This document shows, piece by piece, positions 47,669 to 59,954 of a stretch of DNA of 64,000 bases. The stretch lies in assembly GCA_951230915.1 (NCBI GenBank), contig OX579635.1, forward strand, positions 11,098,001 to 11,162,000, given 5' to 3'. Under the pieces are notes generated by a model that had not been told where the DNA came from, ran no database searches, and was given only the letters and a program-made list of their open reading frames with translations. The DNA is from Antitrichia curtipendula. Lineage: Eukaryota; Streptophyta; Bryopsida; Hypnales; Leucodontaceae. A program made the position numbers and the translations under genes. The first letter of the stretch is position 1; every line of letters starts with the position of its first letter.

Positions 47669-48600
47669 CACTTAAATATCTTTTAAAGCCTAAACTCCCT
47701 AGGCATTTTTTCATCAAAAAACACTTTAAATTTCCATTTCTATTGCAAAGTGCAAAAAAAATTAGAATTTTTTTTACATATCTAATGGTAGGAAATTAGC
47801 CTAGACTAGTATAAAAAAGTGTGGAAGAAATTTCAAATTTTTTTACTACATGGATTGTCTTTGAAGTGAAGAAATGTGGTTTTTTTGCACCTTGTTTGAC
47901 TAGATTTTAAAGCTTTGAGTCTTCTTAGTTTAAATATTTGCACTACACATTTTGAATTTCTAACATTTTATGTTGAATTATTGACTTAAAAGTCTTGGAT
48001 TTTTTTTAAAACATACACAAAAACTTTCATTCTTTAAAATATTGTTAAGTAGAATTAGGTACAAGATTGGAGGCAAAACTAATTGTTAATTGGTCTAAGA
48101 TGTAATTAAATTACTAATCCCAATTGTTCTAGAAAGATAATTAATCCCTATTGAACTTTATTTTCTTGTAAAATTGTGAAAATTGCATTAAAAAATGAAT
48201 CCTTAAAGTCATTTTTCTTGAAAGAAGATGCTTAGATTGCCCCCCAAACAAAATTGTCTATAACTTTCTCATCACTAATCCAAATATAATTATTGAAATG
48301 ATCAAAATCATTCCATGTAGATGGCATAATTTTACTTTTGGAAAATGATTTAAATGAAAATTATATTTACCAAAAAGCTAGTGTGTTTTCCTATCTTCAA
48401 AAAAAAATCGTAAAATCACAATGCAAAATGAGATCATAGTAGCCTACCTAAAATTCAATTTTGTCCCCTAAAGTAACACTAGGAGTTTAGGGTTAAATCC
48501 AAAATGTTTTGGGAATATTGGAGACATCCAATAGTATTAAAAAAAATTCTCTTATTTTGTTTAAGATCGGAAAATCAAGCAAATTTTTAGCAATGACGAT
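47669..48600. other. Gene-free AT-rich stretch, possibly a further family B relative
   Basis: The segment has cctaaactccctagg near 47690 and aggagtttagggttaaat near 48482, roughly inverted, suggesting one more diverged element. No coding frame. Confidence 0.4.
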
Positions 48601-48785
48601 AGCGTGTGAGCTTAGAAATGCAAACCTACAAACTTTAAGCCTAGGTGTAAGTAGGTACCCTACAACTGTTGAAGGTGCCTATAATATATGTACCTACAAA
48701 ATAGGCACCTACAACATAATTATAAGATACCTATAGAAGGTGCCTAGGCTCATGGGCTCAAGACTTCAGACTCACATACTAACAA
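48601..48785. mobile_element. Family E element, short copy
   Basis: The left end GCGTGTGAGCTTAGAAATGC and right end CTCACATACTAAC resemble the termini of the element at 6272-6663. The interior also has the taggtacc and ataggcacct units. Confidence 0.5.
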
Positions 48786-48866
48786 CATTGGATCTTTTAG
48801 GAATCTAATTTTTACAAAAATCCAATACTTTGTTAAAAGTTATATTTTTTACCTCTAATTTGGGCA

Positions 48867-49085
48867 CACTAGAAGAAACCCATGTTTTTTTTTTGACATG
48901 CCCAATATTTTTATGACGGATTTTTTTGGACATCTATTTTGACATCTAGCTATTTTTATGTCAACAATAACATCCAATAAACATCATAAACAACATAAAA
49001 CCAGCTTGATGTCAAAATAGATGTCTAAAAAAATCCGTCATAAAAATACTGGACATGTCAAAAAAAACATGGGTTTCTTCTAGTG
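48867..49085. mobile_element. CACTA-tipped MITE with GCA target duplication, 219 bp
   Basis: The ends are CACTAGAAGAAACCCATG and its reverse complement. GCA lies directly outside both ends (48864-48866, 49086-49088). The arms pair for about 85 bp with a few mismatches, so the whole element is a foldback. Termini and 3-bp duplication fit the CACTA superfamily. Confidence 0.85.
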
Positions 49086-50860
49086 GCAAGTAGATAAAAA
49101 CATTATTTTACTTTGAAAATTTGCATTCTTCTTCCTAACTTCAAGCTCTACTCAAATTTGAAGTCTTTAGATTTTTCTACAAAGTAGAATCTGAGTTATG
49201 GATCTTCATACAAGTCTAGATACAAATGCTTAGCAAGTGTTTCATCACAATTAAGTAAATTAACATTCTATTGGATAGTCAATTTTAGAGAGATTGGTGT
49301 TGTATGTTTCAATAGCCTAATTCAATCCTAAATCTACATCAGCCCAAGATATTAGAGCTATGGGAGGGCACTTCAACGTGTATTCTTACATTGAAAAACA
49401 ATGTTTGAGGAGAACCCTCGATTAGTTAATTGTTAACTGGTGCCTTTGGAAAAATAACTAGTAGGAGTGTAAAAATGGAAGATCCAAAACATGTCAAAAC
49501 ATTGTTAGCACCGGCAACCAACTGGTTTGCAAAAATAAAAGTAGATATGTAGCAACCGCTTTTATTAAATTGTCAAGTTTTAACCACTTGCCATTTCAAA
49601 TCCAGGGCTGATACTTGAGCTGCTTGAACAAGACGGATATCACTTTAGAGTTGGTAGTTGAAGGATTTAGAATGCTTGGATAGGGGGGGTATTGCTTTAA
49701 GGTTGTTCGTAGTAGCTAGTTCCTACTTCGTTGTCCGTCTCTCCAAGATGCATTGAAATTTGGAGTTTAGTTTTAAAGCTGGCATATCTTTGAAAGATGA
49801 GGATTGTAGACTTTACAAATTTGAAGTTGAAATAAAGTGGATAGTAAAAATTTAGTACCAAATGAAATAAACTAGGAGATTTTGATAAATGAAGGATGCA
49901 AACGATCCCCTTTAAAAATCCCTGACTCTTTCTACAAAGAGGATGCAAATTACCGGGATGACTCCCAAAACTTCCCAAATATTGTTAAGGATGTCCTAAA
50001 CTTAGGCATCTTTGATGGAAAACGGAACATGACTGCCAAATATGAAATTAACTTTTTATTGCTTTGGAATTAGAACTTAAAATTTTTATCACTGGAAGTG
50101 CATTCCAAAGTATTTGAATAGCTAGAAGAAAACTCGAATCTAAACATTGGACAAAGAAAATAAAACACTTCAAAAGGTATCTAAAAGAAAAAAATTATAG
50201 TGGCCTTGGGAAATCACAGTTATCAATGCACAATTTGCACCTATTTAAGAACTACACATGCATAGGGTATTGGTAACCATGATTTGCCAAGACTACTATT
50301 ATTTTATTTTAGTTAGTTAGCTTTCGACTAGAGGTTTATTTTCTTTGTCCATTGTCTAACTTTGATTTTTTGTACCTACAATGAACTTCCTATGATAGAA
50401 TTTTCATATTCTAATTCAAAAACATTGAAAAATTAGTGTTATATTAGGTGGGGTAGTTATACCGGACTACTAAGGACGCCCTTACGACATTTACAATGCA
50501 TATTTGGCATACAAGCCACGTAACGCCAAATGGCGGGCTATTCCATGGAAGTGCCGGTTTTTTCTTTGGAAAAAATTGACCCAATGCAAAGTCAACAATT
50601 CTAACATCAAATGGACTTTTGGTATTATAAAAAAAATCTACATTAAAAAAAGACTTTTCATGGAAACAAAGGAAGGGTGAATTGATTGGCACACATACCA
50701 ATGCTTGAAAAGCATTGACAATATCAATTATTCCTCTCGTTATTCCTACACAGGCCAATTCATGGGCCCTTTCAATTGTCTAAATTAGCCAGTCCCGGAT
50801 GGTTGCATACTAAGGTTGTGGAATTGGAGTTTGCAATAACGATTGCATTGGAGTGCAATT
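49086..50860. other. Gene-free AT-rich stretch
   Basis: Short open frames of 60 to 104 codons occur but none resembles a known protein. No repeat boundary was recognised. Confidence 0.45.
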
Positions 50861-51437
50861 TTAACCCCTAAAGGTCCCAAAGCCACATTTTTTTGGCAAC
50901 ATAGCAATTTTGGGAAGCTCACTATGAAAAGAATTTTTATTTTTTCTCTTTGAAAATTCCACACATTTGCCCGAGGAGTAGCTTTAAGGCCCAACAATTT
51001 CCAATTTTTTTCACTAAGTGGTTTTAGTTTTATTGTATGATATGTAACTTTCATTGCTCAATGGATAGATTGAGTAGCTCATCCGCATCTAAAATTCCTC
51101 GTAACTTTCATCTCATTAATCAAAATGGAATGATATTAAAACTTTCCTCGTACATGAAAATTTAGAAAACCAATTTTAAATTTAAAAAAAAAAGTGATTT
51201 TTAAAGAAGTTTTTTGAGCTGCCTAGCCTACTTGCCCCTCGACTTGCCCAACAATGAAAGTTACATATCATGCAATAACTTTTTAACCATGTAGTGAAAA
51301 TTTTTGGGCCTTAAAGCTACTCTTGGGGCACATGTTGTGTGAAATTTTCAAAGAATAAAATTAAAACTTCCGTTTGTAATGAGTTACTCAAAATTGTTTT
51401 GTTGCCCCCTCCCGGTGTTTGGACCTTTAGGGATTGA
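50861..51437. mobile_element. Foldback derivative of family B, copy B5
   Basis: The left 200 bp follow the left end of family B (TTAACCCCTAAAGGTCCC then gaggagtagctttaaggccc). The right 250 bp are the inverted equivalent, ending GGACCTTTAGGGATTGA. Two left ends thus face outward around a deleted middle. Confidence 0.65.
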
Positions 51438-52277
51438 CTACATTGAATAGGGGTATTAAGGGGACCAAAAAATTAAAGGGACTTATTGTGGAAAGCTGTA
51501 GATGTTTGAAACATGATATACATCCCCGGACACTTCAATAACTGTTGATATTTATATAGTGTGCAATGTCAAGTAATTAGTATGGGTCCCCTCAAACCCC
51601 CTATTCAGTGTAGAAATCAATCTTGACTCATTAGCACAGTGCCGATACTGTCTGTGCTAACGGGCGCATTGCAGATGCTCTGAGTTCTCAAACTTCTGGA
51701 TCACTTGAACGTCAAAAAATTTGTCACTCTGAATCTTTACGCCATTTTGAACGTGACCATCAGTTGAAGATTATCTTAAACTTGGTGCATCCGCTTGGCA
51801 TCCGTCCTTGGAGGCTTGCATCAGTTTTAGTAGCTCGCTGATCACAAATTCAAATTGCTTCGTCATTAACACCATATTGCTAGCAGAAGCACTGTCTGGT
51901 GTAAGCTTAATAAGTTAAATGATTGTGCCAAGCACCCCTCCAAGTCAACACTTCGGTGAGCTTGAGCCTCGAGGTAACTTGGGCCAGCCATTAAGTTAAT
52001 GAAATTTTCTCATGGAGGTTCACCGCTAACTTAACTTCAGCATCTGGATTGTAGTACTGACATGACGTTCGAAACCGGGAAAATTTCCCCCGTCTCTGAC
52101 TGTCAGGAGTGGCCCGTCCAGACGCTATTCAATGACTCCAGTGTGGGTTGGTTGACGTGACTCACAAGTTATGGATGTAACTCAAGTGAAACGAAACAGG
52201 AGAAGTCCTGCTAGACACCAACTGAATAAGTTAATTACCGCTCTCTAGAAACAAATTATTTTAAATTTTAAATTTTC
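51438..52277. other. Gene-free stretch
   Basis: The sequence is closer to balanced base composition than its surroundings, but no gene or repeat was recognised. Confidence 0.4.
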
Positions 52278-52512
52278 TCAATCTATACACTTCCTGTGAC
52301 CATGGGGCAACCTGTGACAGACAGTGGTCAGTGTAGCTATACCAGACATGGATCGATGTCAGTCAGTGGAGACTGCTACTCCAATAGGTTGTCCCCATAT
52401 CGCACTCTGAATCCAAATTTATACTTTGAAATCTTCTCAGTCTTTACATTTCAGAGTCTAATGTGGAGCAAGCTGTGGCAGTCGTCAGTTAGTTGTAGCT
52501 ACATACGACACG
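52278..52512. repeat. Diverged direct repeat, about 75 bp, two copies
   Basis: Segments near 52278-52351 and 52438-52512 share the order cttcctgtgac/acatttcagag, ggggcaacctgtg/ggagcaagctgtg, then tgtagctata/tgtagctacata and gacatgg/gacacgg. Confidence 0.4.
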
Positions 52513-53594
52513 GCTGTCTGTAGGGAACGCAGTGTACTGGCTGACACATGCACAGGCACTGCTTTGCTTTGCTTGCAGCAGGTGGAGAATATAACTGTTC
52601 AGAGCAGAGCATCCGAAGGGCTCCGAGGTGAGGGCTTGAAGACGGAGTGACAAGGACGGAGCATGAGTTTCCCAAAGGGGACTGCGAGGTGATGACGTGA
52701 TGACTGATGACACCAGAAAGCAAGCGCTGGATTCGCATTGTTGCAACGTTTTCTGACTGCCAGGGTCCTGCAGATCTGATGAAGGGTGGAGGTCAGGGTC
52801 ACTGTACATACGTAGGCCAAACGACATGCTTGGCGTGCTGAACCTCGTCGGTACAAGGTCAGGCCTCACGAGGATAGGAAGGATTTTTGAAAGCATTCAC
52901 TAATGGTGCCTTGAATCTATGAAGTTTTTAAATGATTGTAAGTGACACAAATGAATTATTGGAGAAGGAACCACAATGAAAGTTCAACCTCTAGGTCGTC
53001 GGTGACTCGGTGACCAACCACCTGGGGCAAGTTGAGAACACAACGGAGCATTATTATGGTGTACCTTTTCTTTCTGTAACTTAATAGTTTTGAGCCCAAA
53101 AAAATTTAAGACTATCGGTCGGAAAATTTGCAATGGATAATTTACCTGAGAGCATGCAGGGTCGGTATAAGCATTATTGTAGGAACATTTTTTTGGTTGG
53201 TTATGAATTACAAAAGTGAGACACTTACTAAAATACGCTACTAACTTACAACGGAGATTCCTTGTCCTTCCTAAAACCTATATATGTATATAGTCAGGGT
53301 GCACAATCACAGCTAGCTCGCCATGATTCACCACAACAAGGCAATTCAAATATTGAAGCAACTCACTAGATTTTAATTAAGAGGAAATCTCACTTCTCGT
53401 GAGTCTAGTTGTTATTTCTACGTACTCTGGATTTCATTGCATTCCAAGCTAGGCCGACCTACGGTGGCCAGCACTGTACACTGCGAATACAAGGAATACC
53501 CTTACTAAGTTACCTACTACATATCTATCTCACAAAGCTCTAGTGCAATACAGATTACTGACAGTGAGAGCGATCTAGATTCTTCTAGCTAGGG
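52513..53594. other. Gene-free stretch downstream of the pectate lyase
   Basis: A 135-codon minus-strand frame (52489-52896) exists but has no recognisable domain, and its residue order looks random. The part next to 53594 is likely pectate lyase 3' untranslated region. Confidence 0.4.
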
Positions 53595-55851
53595 TCAGAT
53601 GCGGAGAGGCCCTGCGTCGTTCGTGATCGAGGGTACCATGGCCGCAGGGCGGGCGCTGAAACTGGTGGCCTTGGCGTAGAAGTTGGACTTCAGCGCTCCT
53701 GATGCAGTGAAAAATGCACCGTTCAAAAAAATGTCGCCGGCTGATCTCCAGTTGTCACTTTCGTCGTCAAGCCTCTTCGTCACCTGTTGAGGGACACCAA
53801 TTACAAGCAGCAAAATTAGAGCAAACAGAGGAAAATAGGCTGGAATCATTCCATAAATGCTGGCCACAAATACATATTAAAAACAACAGACTACCTTTAT
53901 GTGTATAAACAGGATAGCTGCAAGGCTCAAGAAGATTATGTTACCAACCCTCTCAGCCCCTTCAATCAAATAAAAATCCTCACGATTGCGTTGACTAGTC
54001 AACTTTGCATTATGAAATTGTAGATGCAACAGTCATTGAATCTCGTGCACGAAGAATTTAGGGCTCAACGTGGAAAGGAAGAAGTCGCACCTCCTTCATG
54101 TTACCGCTATTGGGAGCAATGAAGCGATTGCCTTCGCTGTTGATAACTGGATTAGCACTTCCTCCAATGGCGTACATGCCCCACCCGTCGTAGAAGTTGT
54201 TCACAACGTGAAACACCCCGTTCCGACATCTGCATTTCAACAAAAGCCATAGCCATGAATCAATTCCATTTTTCTTCAGGAAAGCAGAAACAGGAAACAG
54301 GAAACCCATTCACGAAACAAACCATTCAAACCTCCTCGATCTGTTTAATTTATTGTAACCTACCTCGGCAAACGCTCCACGAGATTCTGACCAAAGTGGT
54401 TGAACGCCACGGTAACGTGCATATTCCGATCCTCCTTATCACTATCATGCGCTCCCAGCAACATCACCTTATCATGATTCTCAAAGTAATTATTCGAAAT
54501 CGTCACCCCATTCGACCCTTCAATGACATCCACCAGTCCATCCGCACAGCTCGAGAAGTAACAATGATCGATCCAAATATCTTTCGACCCAAAGATATTA
54601 ACTCCATCACCATCCGTTTTCCCTCGATGTCCCGCATGACTCGTCGTGCTCCTCACATCCCCAGGCCCCGCCGCTTTACAATCATGAATATGCACTCCAT
54701 GAATGATAATATTGCTCACGAACTGCATGGTCAGACAAGCCCCTCCAGCAATGTGGACGTTCTGCCCTCGTCCGTCGATGGTCTTGAAGGAGTTCATGAT
54801 AAGCTCGCGCTTGAGCTTGATGTTCATGTTACGACTGAAAGTGATCCACAGAGGCTCCTCTTGGATGACGCCCCAGCGTAGAGTGCCGGGAGCGGGGTCG
54901 ACGACGTCGTCGTCGTCGGGGGTGGTGACGACGTAGATGCGGCCGTTCTTGCCGCCGATGGCGTTCTTGCCGAAACCGATGGCGCAGTCCGCGAGCGATT
55001 GGCGGTTGCTGCGCCAGTTGGATTCGCAGAGCCAGCAGTCGTCCACGGGGTTGCCGGTGCCGCAACCGTTCAAGGCGCGGCGGGAATGGTTGCTCGTGCT
55101 GTCACGCACATTGCCACTACTATTTCAATATGTCTCCATTTTTATAAAAAAATGGCAAATGCTCACAAGGTCAGAATTTTACTGCATGCTTTACACTGCA
55201 AGAATTCATTTGAAACACCTGCATCCCGTAATGCTTACAAACACATAGCTTTTACGACATCACTCTGGAATGCATTGAAACACCTGCATCCCCTAATGTT
55301 CAGACACATAGCTTTTACGACATTACTCTGGAATGCATTGAAACACCTGCATCCCCTAATGCTTACAAACGCGTAGTTTCTACGACATTACGCTGAAATG
55401 CATTGAAACGCCATACCAATGCACGTTGTTCTAACGACATGGCTCCAACGCTTTAATGACACTGTTCTAACGACGAACATTGCTCTCACGACATTTCTGC
55501 CCCTCCTGCACTGCACTCGCGATATTGCTCTAACGACATTGCTATCTCATTTCCATTTATTCAGTAAGCCTTGCATGAATGCAACCCGAAACAGTAAACT
55601 TCACCGTTTCCCCTCGCACTGGGATACATTTTGCTAACTAACCAATCTCGACGGCGCTCTCGTACGTACCTGATTTCAGTGGGAGTATTCTCCGCTGCAT
55701 CCTCGCGGCTTTCCACTACAACAGGAGTACTCTCCTCTGGCAGTTGCGTTTGCCAAAATGAGCTCAAAGGCCGAAACGCTGCGCACGAATGCAGCATGGC
55801 CGCCACTAAAACCAAAGCGAACACGCGTTGCAGACCCCGTGAGCTACCCAT
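53595..55851 (-). CDS. Secreted pectate lyase (PL1 family)
   Basis: Four exons in minus order, 55851-55670, 55119-54364, 54229-54091 and 53783-53595, keep phase with GT-AG junctions and give 421 residues. The enzyme cleaves de-esterified homogalacturonan by beta-elimination with calcium. A signal peptide (about 1-25) is followed by a short linker and the parallel beta-helix. Family landmarks are [20 protein letters not shown] (89-108), [20 protein letters not shown] (227-246), [11 protein letters not shown] (253-263), [13 protein letters not shown] (275-287) and [15 protein letters not shown] (310 onward), which carries the catalytic arginine, then [12 protein letters not shown]. Exon 2 has a tandem acceptor TAGTAG, so one serine may be optional. 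Intron 1 (55120-55669) holds tandem repeats. Confidence 0.95.
55212..55404. repeat. Tandem repeat, 63-65 bp, three copies, in pectate lyase intron 1
   Basis: Units starting at 55212, 55277 and 55340 share gaaacacctgcatccc, acatagcttttacgacat and ctctggaatgcatt. Downstream to about 55550 the short motif tctaacgacat recurs several more times, a decayed extension. Confidence 0.88.
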
Positions 55852-56142
55852 CTCGATCGATCGATCAGGAACGAAAAGAAATTACGTCTGATCTTCAGAA
55901 ACAACTGAAAGAGAAATATCTTTGCAGCAAGTGATATATCGACTGAGTGAGCTAGCTTCGGGTGCTGAATGATCGAATTAATAGCTAGACAATCCAAGCT
56001 GCTGCAGCTGCAATGTACTCCAGGAGCTTGCAAGAAAGCTACACGAGCTGCTGCAGGTATTAGCGATGGCGGGGAACTCCGGTGGAGACTGCGACTCCCA
56101 CTTGAATGGGGGCTGCGACAATCTCTGAGGCCACACTGAAGC

Positions 56143-56151
56143 CTTATAAAC
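56143..56151 (-). promoter_or_regulatory. Possible TATA box of the pectate lyase gene
   Basis: On the minus strand TTTATAAGG lies about 290 bases before the ATG at 55851. The leader would be around 260 bases. GATCGATCGATC lies just before the start codon. Confidence 0.45.
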
Positions 56152-56241
56152 ACTGAGCACAAGCCTGGCTCGCACTGGGCGGGCTGCAGATGCTATTAAA
56201 ACGTTCAGGGACGGATGACTACTGCAGACGATGGTCCCCGC

Positions 56242-56375
56242 AGTGGGGGAGCTAGTTGGATGATGTTTGGATTGGATGAAAAATTCAACGGGTGCGGACT
56301 GCGGAGTGAGTGGGGGAACTGGTTGGATGATGTTTTTATTGGATGGAAATTTTAATGGTCGCTCGCTTGTTTCAC
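56242..56375. repeat. Direct repeat, about 67 bp, two copies
   Basis: The unit beginning gtgggggagctagttggatg near 56243 recurs as gtgggggaactggttggatg near 56310, followed in both by tgatgttt and attggatg. Confidence 0.75.
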
Positions 56376-57159
56376 TTTATATGGTATTGTGGTTGTTCAA
56401 CTCTACCATGACACATTTATGGAAATCCAATCTAACTTTTCCTCCTTCTGTTTTTACTTTTCTGACGGAAATCTTTTCTTAATTAGCTTTTTATTTTTAT
56501 TTTGAATTATATCACTGACATCACTCAGGCTGCACTTCCAATAACTACACCACTAAACTTAATTAGAGCGCGCGTTGGAATGGTGCAATGTATCTCACGC
56601 TAAATTGGATGAAACAGTGTGGATGAAGGAGTGATTCATTTGTGCACTCCAGATGGAAGGTAATTTGAATTAAAGTTGGATGAAAAATGGATGACAATCA
56701 TATAGTACAGTAGAGTTATCTTAAAAGTCATGAAAGTCACAACCATTTTGATTCCTACATTGGTTCTAAAATTGCATTTGAATTTTTGTTCAATTTGAAC
56801 TTTTCTTGGAATGACAACAATATATGATTTTATGAAATCTAATCACATTGGGTTTTCTTCTACACAAGTTGAGTTGTAGGTTCTAGCCTTACAAAAAGAG
56901 GAGATCAAACACAAACTAGGACCTTTGGTAGTACATAAAAAACTATTGATCCCAACTATTTGCAAGTGTGCTTAGAGCTAAACCTCAAATTAGGAAGAAG
57001 AGAACGCGATATGAATAGATTGTATGCTTGTGGTCATTGAATAACAATGAAGTCCAATGCAAATTAGAATTAGAAATAAACAAAAGACAAAGTATAAGGT
57101 GACATTTCATGACTTTTTGGATAATTCTAATATAGTTCACACTTCCTTGTTTCATTGGT
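56376..57159. other. Gene-free stretch
   Basis: AT-rich DNA upstream of the pectate lyase promoter with no gene recognised. Confidence 0.4.
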
Positions 57160-57655
57160 AACTTGCTATTTTTAGCAACATAGCAATTTTGGGTAGGTAG
57201 GTGTGAATGGAGATTGGCATATCTTAGACCCAAATTTCATGTGAACAAAATTTTATGACATTTGGAAATACAAGTCAAAAATTATAGCCTAATATGTTAC
57301 TTTTTTCACCGGGTAGGCAGGCCAGATAGATATTTTTTTTAAACAATTTTTTCAATTTTTTCAAAAACAAAATTTTGAAATTGGTTTTCTAGATTTAAAT
57401 ATACGTGGAAAGCTTTTAATCATTCCATTTTGATCAATGAATCAAAAGTTATGAGGAATTTTAGTTTGTAGGTAGTTGTGGATTTTCTATTCTAAAATAA
57501 ACTCTAAAGTCACTTATTTCATTCAATTGAAGATCCTGTCGTAACATGTGTCCAAAAATGATTTTTTTCCAAAATTTGGTACTTGTGCTCAAAATGGCAA
57601 TTTTTGAGCATTTTGGAGGAAAACACAGTCAAGGAACTTAAGGGGGTAAGATGAG
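57160..57655. mobile_element. Family B remnant
   Basis: Matches internal family B sequence (agcaacatagcaattttggg, then tgatcaatgaatcaaaagtt). The right end reads GGAACTTAAGGGGGTAAG, a decayed terminus. Confidence 0.5.
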
Positions 57656-58306
57656 AAAATATTAAAGATAAATAAATAAATATGGTCAATCTTTAGAACT
57701 TTGAGAAGCTTGTATCATAGGTAGATAAAGCGTAGAATAGTCTTCTAAATAAGAGAATTCAAAAAAGTGCATATTCTCAAGAAAATAGGCATTTGACATC
57801 TTCAGTTAAAAAGATTTAGAATGTAAATGAAATTGAACCATTTGCAACAACTTTGTAGAAAACAATGCTTTGCACCAAAAGAATCACCCAAAGTATTTTT
57901 CTCTTAATATATAGAAAAGAAAAAAGAGTGATAATTGGCTCTTAGAACTTTGATCACCATAGATCTTAGTTCTTGGATTGACTTTACTTGATTGGTCCAA
58001 ATAATCAAGGTGAAACCAAGTGTACTAGAGATAGACCACTCTAAAATATCTTTAGTTTTGATCAACGTGCTTTGTCCATTAAGTGTTTATGTATTTAGTT
58101 TTTCTCATTTATTGTTTAAGTTGAAGATTGCAAAAGGTTTGTAATACAAAATCTGTGCTTCTATTAGATAGGCCTTATATAATTGATCAAATGACACAAC
58201 TCATAGTTTTCATTCAATCCTTCAAAAAGTCAATTTTACTTTACATTGTCTAAAAAAATCATTTCAATTGCCCAATAGGTAGAACTTTGTGACAAAATTA
58301 TTAAAG
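57656..58306. other. Gene-free AT-rich stretch
   Basis: Stops are dense in all frames, and no repeat or RNA gene was recognised. Confidence 0.4.
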
Positions 58307-58700
58307 TAAGACCACCCATTCTTGACTAGGGACCCATAACTAACTTGTTGTGTGCAACCATTTCCAACTAAAGTTGCAACAAATTTCCAACCAAATCTTG
58401 GAATGATTCTTTTTTTCTTTTTAAAGGTTGGGACTAGTAAGGTCATGACACATGTCTTGAAGTAGTGAACAAGAAAGTAGGACGTAGTGAGCATGAAAGT
58501 AGTTCTTGAATGATTGGAATTAGAAGAGTCTAAACATTGATTATGGGTTCTAAACACCTTTATGCTCACAAAATTCATAGTAATTTCAATTTTGGGAATA
58601 AAATTACGAATTTTTTTGCAGTCCCCATATTTTCTATCTTTCTAAATGAGAAAAAAATTACATTGCGTCATATTATTTGTATTGTGTCCAAGAATCACCT
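58307..58700. mobile_element. Family A element copy
   Basis: It starts AGACCACCCATTC after TA and is collinear with 3291-3667, including gttgggactagtaaggtcat and gaatgattggaattagaaga. The right end is not sharply defined. Confidence 0.5.
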
Positions 58701-59421
58701 AAAAGATTGGCTATGGATGGTTTTACTTTATATGTAATAAAAATTTCAACAAACATCATTCATGGTTTCCAATATTTAATAGATAGGAAGCTTGTTTTTT
58801 TTACATGACACTATGAATTTGTAAGTCTATTTTACTTATTTAGATTGATGTTTTGACAATACAATAATAATATGTCCTATAATAGTGTCACACTCATTTT
58901 TCAAGGGAAGGAGATAAAGTTGTTATGTTGCTAAATACAATATCATTGTTATTAGATGAATCACACAATAGTGTTACTTTGTACTTATCCTCATAAAAAA
59001 TGAAAATACTAGTAAAATTAGACAAAAAGATGGTGCATATTTAGTATTAAATTAATGATCATGCGGAGGTCAATTTTTACAGCATGAAGAAGTTTGATAA
59101 CAATAGTGTTATCTTTTTGCAATTTAGGAAATTACATGAATTCAATGGGTATTTAAAAAAAGCTACATGTAAATAGCAATTTGATAGAATATTCTATAAA
59201 TGTTAATCAAAATGAATTTACATAACCATTTTTTCATAAATGCTATATGAATTATGTCTCCCCCAAATAATAGTTCTCTATCTTAAGTTTTTAACTCATG
59301 TAGTTTTCTAAGCAAATGCCAGTGAATTTCTAAAATTTGATAACTATAGTTTTATAAGAATATAAAGCTTATTGATATTCTTTTTTTTCTATGAAGATTA
59401 ACTTATTTAAGTAGGCTAATT
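58701..59421. other. Gene-free AT-rich stretch
   Basis: AT-rich sequence between the family A copy and the next inverted-repeat element. No open frame or repeat edge was recognised. Confidence 0.4.
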
Positions 59422-59954
59422 GGGTGAAAGCATGCTACGGTTTACCTACTTTGGCACATTCAATAAAAAAATGTAAATAAAGTTTTTAACACTTTGGATT
59501 TTTGGTGAAGAAAGCTAACAAGATTCTATAGGTGGGCCAAATTTTTATATGGTTTAATTTGTCTTGATGTTAATTTTTAAAGAATTTTGTTTGTTTTTAT
59601 TTACTATATTGCTTAACTCATTTTATTGTTTAATTCCACAATATATCTTGTAGAAGGAATTAAATAATAAAAAAATTAGACCCACTTGTAAAATCTTGCT
59701 AGATTCTTCTTCCAACCAATTTAAATATTAAAATTTATATTTAAAGTAAAAATAAAACATGTATCAGTGAATAAAACTAGATAGTGAGTACAAATTGAAA
59801 AATACGCTTGGACCTTAGAATATATTCGTAATATCAATCATGACACCAAATTTATGCATGTAATTCTCCTCATTTATGTACACTTAAAATAAATTAGTTC
59901 CTCAAATGTGACACCGTGACATCAAAAGTGGTAGACTGTAGCATGCTTTCCCCC
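59422..59954. mobile_element. TIR element, about 533 bp, GAAAGCATGCTAC ends
   Basis: The left end GGGTGAAAGCATGCTACGG and the right end GTAGCATGCTTTCCCCC are inverted, and the match continues loosely through tacctactttgg for about 35 bp. No coding frame. Superfamily not assigned. Confidence 0.6.

Noticed and set aside
52489..52896. 135-codon minus-strand frame
   Set aside because: No domain, signal or conserved pattern was seen, and the overlapping frames are equally open.
54255..54936. Plus-strand open frames of up to 208 codons
   Set aside because: They are antisense to the pectate lyase exons, whose frame has all family motifs.
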